A stretch of DNA of 64,000 bases, taken from JALHFZ01 sp963674625 (lineage in GTDB: Bacteria > Synergistota > Synergistia > Synergistales > Aminobacteriaceae). The notes under the pieces were generated by a model. The model was not told the DNA's origin. It worked only from the letters and a program-made list of their open reading frames with translations, and searched no databases. Where the stretch lies: contig CAXXXO010000004.1 of the NCBI GenBank assembly GCA_963674625.2, forward strand, positions 496,001 through 560,000, written 5' to 3'. The position numbers were made by a program, and so were the translations under genes. Below, piece after piece: positions 59,816-64,000 of this stretch (position 1 is the stretch's first letter; each line of letters begins with the position of its first letter).

Positions 59816-61203
59816 AAAAGAACCTTCTTCTTTTCCTGATGATCCTCGTCACCCTCCTCACCGCAGCAGGCTTCCTCCTGTCCCTCCATACCTACCGGGC
59901 ACAGGAGGAAGCCATGGACTCCATGATGCGTTCCTACGTCCTCGATCTCGCCGACTCTTTTTCGAACAGCGCCTCCTTTCTGAGAAGAGCCCCGTCCATG
60001 AGACAGCGGGCCCCAAGGCCCATGCGGTTTCGCATGTTCTCCATGGATCCCGGGCTGAACAAGGGAGAGTCGGGAGGGATCCTCCTGATCGCACCGGACG
60101 GCAGAGTCCTGGGGGGATCCCCGGGAGCCGAAAAAATCCTTCCCCTCCGCAGGGACGTTCTTTTTTCAGACGAACCCGTAAAAGTGCGGGATGAAGAAGG
60201 TAACGACTACCACGTTGTACTGCGGGAGCTCGAGGACGGAAATTTCATTCTCGCCGCCGTCTCCAGGACAGCCCTCCTGGCCCCGCTGATGAAAATCTGG
60301 CGCTTCTGGATTCTGACGACCATGGCAACCTCCGCAGCAGTCTTTCTCGGCATGCTTCTTTTATGGCGGTATCTCGTCGTGCCCCTCCGGGGAATAGCGG
60401 AGAAACTGAGGAGCATCCGGTGGGGTAAGGACCCTTCGGTGAAGCTTTACACCGGTCCCCTCTCGGAACTTGAAGCCCTGTCCGGTGTGATCGGCAGCCT
60501 GGCGGAGGAGGCCTTCGCCAAGGACGAACTGAAGAAACGGTACGTGACCGATATCGTGCGGGCCGAGGAGGAGACCCGCAGACATTTGGCCCGGGAACTC
60601 CACGACGGCCCCCTCCAGTCTTCCGTGGCAGCCATAAAGCGCATCCAGATGGCCAGGGAGATTCTGCCTTACGATGCCGGCCCGGATCTCAGAGGCCATC
60701 TCGACACCGCCGAGGAGGTTGTCCAGATCGCCGCCCGGGAGATCCGGGACTACTGCGACGAACTTTCCCCCTCGTGGGTCCGACTGGGGTTCGTCAGCTC
60801 CCTGGACGAGAATGCCGGCCGCCTTGCCCAGGCCTACGGCGTCGCCATCCATGCGGGAGCGGATGAAAGCCTCGATTCCCTTCCCGAAGAGTATTCCCTC
60901 GCCCTGATACGTATTTTCCAGGAGGCCGTCTCGAACTCCGTGCGTCATGGCCATGCCCGCTCTCTCCGGGTGAGCCTCCGGAAGGAAGGGGATTCCGTCC
61001 GATTCACCCTGGAGGATGACGGCCTTGGATTCGAGGCGCGCTCCCTTTCGGAAAGAGAGTACGAAGCCCTTCGGACAACGGGCCACCGGGGGCTCGCCAA
61101 CATGAACGAACGGGTCCGCCTGCTGAACGGAGCCATGACCCTGGAGTCTCACCCCGGAAAGGGGTGCGGAATCGACATTCTCTTCCCCTTTCCGCAGGAG
61201 TAA
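59812..61203 (+). CDS. NarL-system sensor histidine kinase (HisKA_3)
   Basis: 463 residues. TM1 about 5-25, an extracytoplasmic sensor of ~140 residues with Arg/Met/Pro-rich start and a PAS/Cache-like beta region, TM2 about 165-190, HAMP-like linker, then the HisKA_3 phosphoacceptor in RHLARELHDGPLQSSVAAI. The ATPase domain shows N-box EAVSNSVRHGHA, DDGLGF and GHRGLANMNERV. The stimulus is likely envelope or metal related, given the partner gene, but this is inferred. Confidence 0.92.
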   Translation: MKKNLLLFLMILVTLLTAAGFLLSLHTYRAQEEAMDSMMRSYVLDLADSFSNSASFLRRAPSMRQRAPRPMRFRMFSMDPGLNKGESGGILLIAPDGRVLGGSPGAEKILPLRRDVLFSDEPVKVRDEEGNDYHVVLRELEDGNFILAAVSRTALLAPLMKIWRFWILTTMATSAAVFLGMLLLWRYLVVPLRGIAEKLRSIRWGKDPSVKLYTGPLSELEALSGVIGSLAEEAFAKDELKKRYVTDIVRAEEETRRHLARELHDGPLQSSVAAIKRIQMAREILPYDAGPDLRGHLDTAEEVVQIAAREIRDYCDELSPSWVRLGFVSSLDENAGRLAQAYGVAIHAGADESLDSLPEEYSLALIRIFQEAVSNSVRHGHARSLRVSLRKEGDSVRFTLEDDGLGFEARSLSEREYEALRTTGHRGLANMNERVRLLNGAMTLESHPGKGCGIDILFPFPQE

Positions 61204-61324
61204 AAATGGTATCAGGGGCAGTCTGCGGCTATAATCGGAAATTATTTCTTCATACGGGGCAAAGACGCAGGAAAGAGCAAAAAACCGGCCCTTCATGGGC
61301 AAAGGAAAAGGGAGGAAATCTTTC

Positions 61325-62551
61325 GTGATCACCCGCAGCCTTATCGAACTGGTCTTCTCCGCCGCCAGCATGGAGCGCTGGAACGATCATCCCCACCCCG
61401 CCACCTTCAGCGAGCTGGGAAAACAGGCCCACAAGATGATCATGGCATGGGTCATCGCCCGGTATGAATCGGACGGCACCGGGGTCAGGGTGAACTGGAC
61501 GGCCCTCATCGAGGGGGGGATTTTCGAATTTCTCCACCGGGTCGTCCTCACGGACATCAAACCCCCGGTCTTTCACAAGCTCATGGAGGATAAAGTCCAG
61601 CGGCGGAAGCTGAACTCCTGGGTGGCGGACAAGCTGGCCTTCGACCTCGAGGCCCTCTCCCCCGCCTTTGCGGAACGCTTCAGGCAGTATATTACCGAGG
61701 AAGAGGGCTTCACCCTCGAGCGGAAGTGCCTCCGGGCCGCCCATTATCTCGCCACCAAATGGGAGTTCGACTTTGTCTACCACTGGAGCAGCACGAAGTC
61801 CATGTTCGGCATCGAGCGCACCCGGGACGAGATCTCCCGGCAGGTGAACGAGCACCGGGATCTGAGGTCAGTGGACGAGATGCTCGCCGCCCGGGAGCTT
61901 CCCGACGGAGACAAGGGACTGTGGGGGTTCCTCTCCCTCGTGGGACAGCTCGGTTTTCAGAAGCGGTGGGCCCAGACCCCGCGCATTCCCCAGACCTCGG
62001 TCCTGGGACACCTTCTCTTCGTGGCGGTAATGTCCTATTTCATCTCCATGGAGATCGGCGCATGTCCGAAGCGACGGTACAACAACTTCTTCGGCGGTCT
62101 GCTCCACGATCTTCCCGAAGTGCTGACCCGGGACATCATCTCTCCGGTGAAAAATTCCGTGAAAGGGCTTGACGACCTCATCAAGGAATATGAAAGGGAG
62201 GCCATGGAGGAACGCATCCTTCCCCTTCTTCCTGCTTCCTGGCGGGAAGAGGTCCGGTATTTCACGGAGGAAGAGTTTTTCAATAAAATTCACTCTCCGG
62301 GTACATCAGGGCCGGAGGTCCTGGGCGGGGACATATCACAGGAGCAGAATTGCGACGCCTTCAACCCCCTGGACGGACGGATCATCGAGGCATGCGACAA
62401 GCTCGCCGCCTACATGGAGGCCGCCCTCTCCATCCGCCTCGGCCTTGCACCCGAGGCCCTCGTGGAGGGAAAGCGGAATCTCTATTCCCGCTTCGGCCGC
62501 TCCTGCCTCTCGGGGTTCCCCATGGGGCAGCTCTTCGATTACTTCTGGTAG
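61325..62551 (+). CDS. HD-domain phosphohydrolase-like protein
   Basis: 408 residues with an HD-superfamily core: an early His (HKMIMAW), the internal His (GHLLFVA) and HDLPEVLTRD, resembling YfbR-type nucleotidases fused to an extra domain. Start GTG 61325 is chosen because GGGAGG lies 9 bases before it; ATG 61295 has no clear site. It ends 13 bases inside the convergent M20 gene. Substrate could be a deoxynucleotide or related phosphate, but this is not established. Confidence 0.75.
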   Translation: MITRSLIELVFSAASMERWNDHPHPATFSELGKQAHKMIMAWVIARYESDGTGVRVNWTALIEGGIFEFLHRVVLTDIKPPVFHKLMEDKVQRRKLNSWVADKLAFDLEALSPAFAERFRQYITEEEGFTLERKCLRAAHYLATKWEFDFVYHWSSTKSMFGIERTRDEISRQVNEHRDLRSVDEMLAARELPDGDKGLWGFLSLVGQLGFQKRWAQTPRIPQTSVLGHLLFVAVMSYFISMEIGACPKRRYNNFFGGLLHDLPEVLTRDIISPVKNSVKGLDDLIKEYEREAMEERILPLLPASWREEVRYFTEEEFFNKIHSPGTSGPEVLGGDISQEQNCDAFNPLDGRIIEACDKLAAYMEAALSIRLGLAPEALVEGKRNLYSRFGRSCLSGFPMGQLFDYFW

Positions 62552-63726
62552 GGCTCTTCGAGGAATCTGAGGGCGGCTCCCGCCATCACCGCAGCACCGG
62601 CGGGGAGGCAGCCTTCGTCCGGATCGAAGCAGGGGTTGTGGAGAGGGGCATTGTCCTTCCCCTCCGTGCCGGTTCCAAGCAAAAAATAGCAGCCGGGCAT
62701 GTGCTGAAGGAAGAATGCGAAGTCATCCACTGCCATCCCGGGTTCCGTAAGTTCGACGGTTCTGTCCCCGCCGAGAAGATCCCTCGCGGCAAGCCGGACC
62801 ATTTCAGTCATCCCTTCGTCATTTCTGAGAAGAGGATATCCTTCGGTGAAGGCGACCTCTCCCGCGGCTCCGAGGATGTCGGGGATATTCATCACCGTTC
62901 TGCGGATCTTCGCCCTCAGGCTTTCCCGAACGTCTCCGTCAAGGGTCCGGAGGATGCCGGAAAAGTCCGCCCGCTCGGGAAGAATATTCCGGGCCTGCCC
63001 GGCTCTCAGGATGCCGATGGATAGCACCGCCCCCTTCGTAGGAGAGACCGTCCTCCCCACCAGTTCGTGAAGGGCGCCGATGACCTGACAGGCGAGGGCG
63101 ATGACGTCATGCCCCCGGTGCGGCTCCGCCCCGTGGGTTCCCTTTCCCCGGATCGAGCCGTCGAACATGTCCGAGGCCGCCCGGAAGACCCCCGAAGCCA
63201 CACCCACCGATCCTGCGGGCAGGGAGGGTTCGCAGTGAAGGGCGAAGGCCCCGTCTGGTGTGCCCTCGCCGAAGAGCCCGTCCTCTATCATGGGGAGAGC
63301 CCCTCCGGAGGTCTCCTCCGCCGGCTGAAAGACCAGAAGGACCCTGCCCGGAATCTCCTCTTTCCTTTTTGCGAGCCCCTCTGCGGCGCCGAGCAGGCAG
63401 GCCGTGTGGACGTCGTGGCCGCAGGCGTGCATGATGCCCGCCTTCCGGGACTTCCACGGAACGTCCGCCTCCTCCGCCAGGGGAAGGGCGTCCATATCCG
63501 CCCGGAGAAGGACAGTCCTGCCCGGCTTTCCCCCCTCGATGACCGCAGCGATGCCGCTTTTTGCCGCGAATTTCCAGGAAATTCCGAGGGAGGTAAGGGT
63601 TTCTGCCACTATCGCCCCGGTTTTCTCCAGGTCGAAATCCAGTTCCGGACACTCATGGAGCTTTCTCCGAAGCCCCGCGAGCTTTTTTTGCGAAAATTCC
63701 TCCGGCAGCAGATGATGATTTGTCAT
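62539..63726 (-). CDS. M20-family metal-dependent amidohydrolase/peptidase
   Basis: 395 residues, resembling N-acyl-amino-acid amidohydrolase/hippurate hydrolase and carboxypeptidase. Motifs: RADMDALPL, MHACGHDVHTA, PAEETSGGA and a late His in PLHNPCFD. The Cys in ACGHD is the variant ligand of this family. ATG 63726 follows AGGAGGT. It would release amino acids from acylated or peptide substrates in the cytoplasm. The gene is convergent with the HD gene and divergent from the thioredoxin-like gene. Confidence 0.92.
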   Translation of the reverse strand: MTNHHLLPEEFSQKKLAGLRRKLHECPELDFDLEKTGAIVAETLTSLGISWKFAAKSGIAAVIEGGKPGRTVLLRADMDALPLAEEADVPWKSRKAGIMHACGHDVHTACLLGAAEGLAKRKEEIPGRVLLVFQPAEETSGGALPMIEDGLFGEGTPDGAFALHCEPSLPAGSVGVASGVFRAASDMFDGSIRGKGTHGAEPHRGHDVIALACQVIGALHELVGRTVSPTKGAVLSIGILRAGQARNILPERADFSGILRTLDGDVRESLRAKIRRTVMNIPDILGAAGEVAFTEGYPLLRNDEGMTEMVRLAARDLLGGDRTVELTEPGMAVDDFAFFLQHMPGCYFLLGTGTEGKDNAPLHNPCFDPDEGCLPAGAAVMAGAALRFLEEPYQK

Positions 63727-63791
63727 TCCGCACCTCCTCTCAGCAATTCTACCGAAAAAACGGGAAAAAAGGACAAAAGGCAAACTCTTTG

Positions 63792-63820
63792 TTGCCCTCT
63801 TCCCGGGGGCAGGATACAAT
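63792..63820 (+). promoter_or_regulatory. predicted promoter of the thioredoxin-like gene
   Basis: TTGCCC (63792-63797), a 17-base spacer and TACAAT (63815-63820), about 48 bases before the ATG. Confidence 0.55.
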
Positions 63821-63867
63821 ATATATCAGAAAAAGAATGTCCATTCCATTCCAGGGAGGAAAATAAA

Positions 63868-64000
63868 ATGATGATTTCAAGGCTCTTTCTCATATTAACG
63901 GCCCTTGCGGCCCTCCTGCTCCTTCCCTTTCCGGGGAACGCAGCCGAGGGGGAAGGAAAATATACCCTCCTCGAACTCATGTCCCCCGGCTGACCCGCCT
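63868..64000 (+). CDS. secreted thioredoxin-like protein, probable selenoprotein with in-frame TGA (truncated by window end)
   Basis: ATG 63868 follows GGGAGG at 8 bases. Residues 1-25 are a signal peptide (LFLILTALAALLLLPFPGNAA). The mature start is KYTLLELMSPG, then TGA, then codons for Pro-Ala and a codon beginning with T. Thioredoxin-family proteins commonly have a strand of this kind followed by Cys-Pro-x-Cys. Reading TGA as selenocysteine gives U-P-A-(C?), the expected active site. Reading it as stop gives a 41-residue peptide with no purpose, although the gene has a promoter, a strong ribosome site and a proper signal peptide. The Sec reading is inferred; the SECIS element would lie beyond the window. 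Confidence 0.65.

Overview
The window is a high-GC bacterial chromosome segment (most genes look about 60% GC). It most likely comes from a Synergistota (Synergistetes) bacterium, an anaerobic amino-acid and organic-acid user. The best marker is the C-terminus of the beta-helix protein at 30290-31720: a Cys-containing Ser/Gly motif, a short Leu-rich membrane segment and a basic tail, which is the layout of the Synergist-CTERM sorting signal. The heavy load of organic-acid, branched-chain amino-acid and peptide importers, peptidases, and nickel-pincer lactate-racemase genes fits that lifestyle. The phylum is inferred; there is no rRNA gene in the window. No tRNA, rRNA or CRISPR array was seen.

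Layout. 1-1500: the start of a probable HD-GYP protein and an MGDG-synthase-like glycosyltransferase. 1531-9963: a minus-strand operon of a GlpA-like flavo-iron-sulfur oxidase, a second FAD/NAD oxidoreductase, a DUF1667 protein, a TAXI-type TRAP importer and a LarA-family racemase, divergent from a FadR-type regulator. This looks like an uptake, racemisation and oxidation module for a 2-hydroxyacid or a similar polyol phosphate. 9979-14857: a chemoreceptor, a PLP aminotransferase and a fucose-isomerase-like protein. 14906-20815: a complete Liv-type ABC importer led by an Old-Yellow-Enzyme-like flavoprotein. 20900-23944: a DedA/PAP2/LssY fusion membrane protein and a second FadR paralogue. The start regions of both FadR-linked operons and of the second regulator carry the same palindrome, centred on GACCAAGGT.

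24278-42462 is a cell-envelope block: a secreted 370-aa protein, a 1196-aa PKD protein, a class V aminotransferase, the Synergist-CTERM beta-helix protein, a NagZ-like glycoside hydrolase and a 2919-aa secreted protein with about a dozen Ig/PKD-like modules. The two very large proteins share an N-terminal acidic motif pattern that resembles a nucleotidyltransferase fold. 42712-45752: a ferritin-like protein, then a clearly AT-rich insertion with a REC-PAS-GGDEF-HD-GYP protein and a decayed transposase. 45742-49266: acyl-CoA ligase, a frameshifted membrane protein and an SPFH/zinc-ribbon protein. 49486-50235: LarB, a biosynthesis enzyme for the LarA cofactor.

50310-58108: peptide utilisation (PepT, a frameshifted M42 peptidase, and a full Dpp/Opp importer in one minus-strand run). 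58366-61203: a Spy/ZraP-like periplasmic protein divergent from a NarL-type two-component system. 61325-63726: an HD-domain protein and an M20 amidohydrolase. The last 133 bases start a secreted thioredoxin-like gene whose in-frame TGA sits exactly where the first catalytic Cys is expected, a strong selenoprotein candidate. Three single-base frameshifts, two of them in runs of eight A/T, could be sequencing errors, phase variation or real decay; the sequence alone cannot decide.
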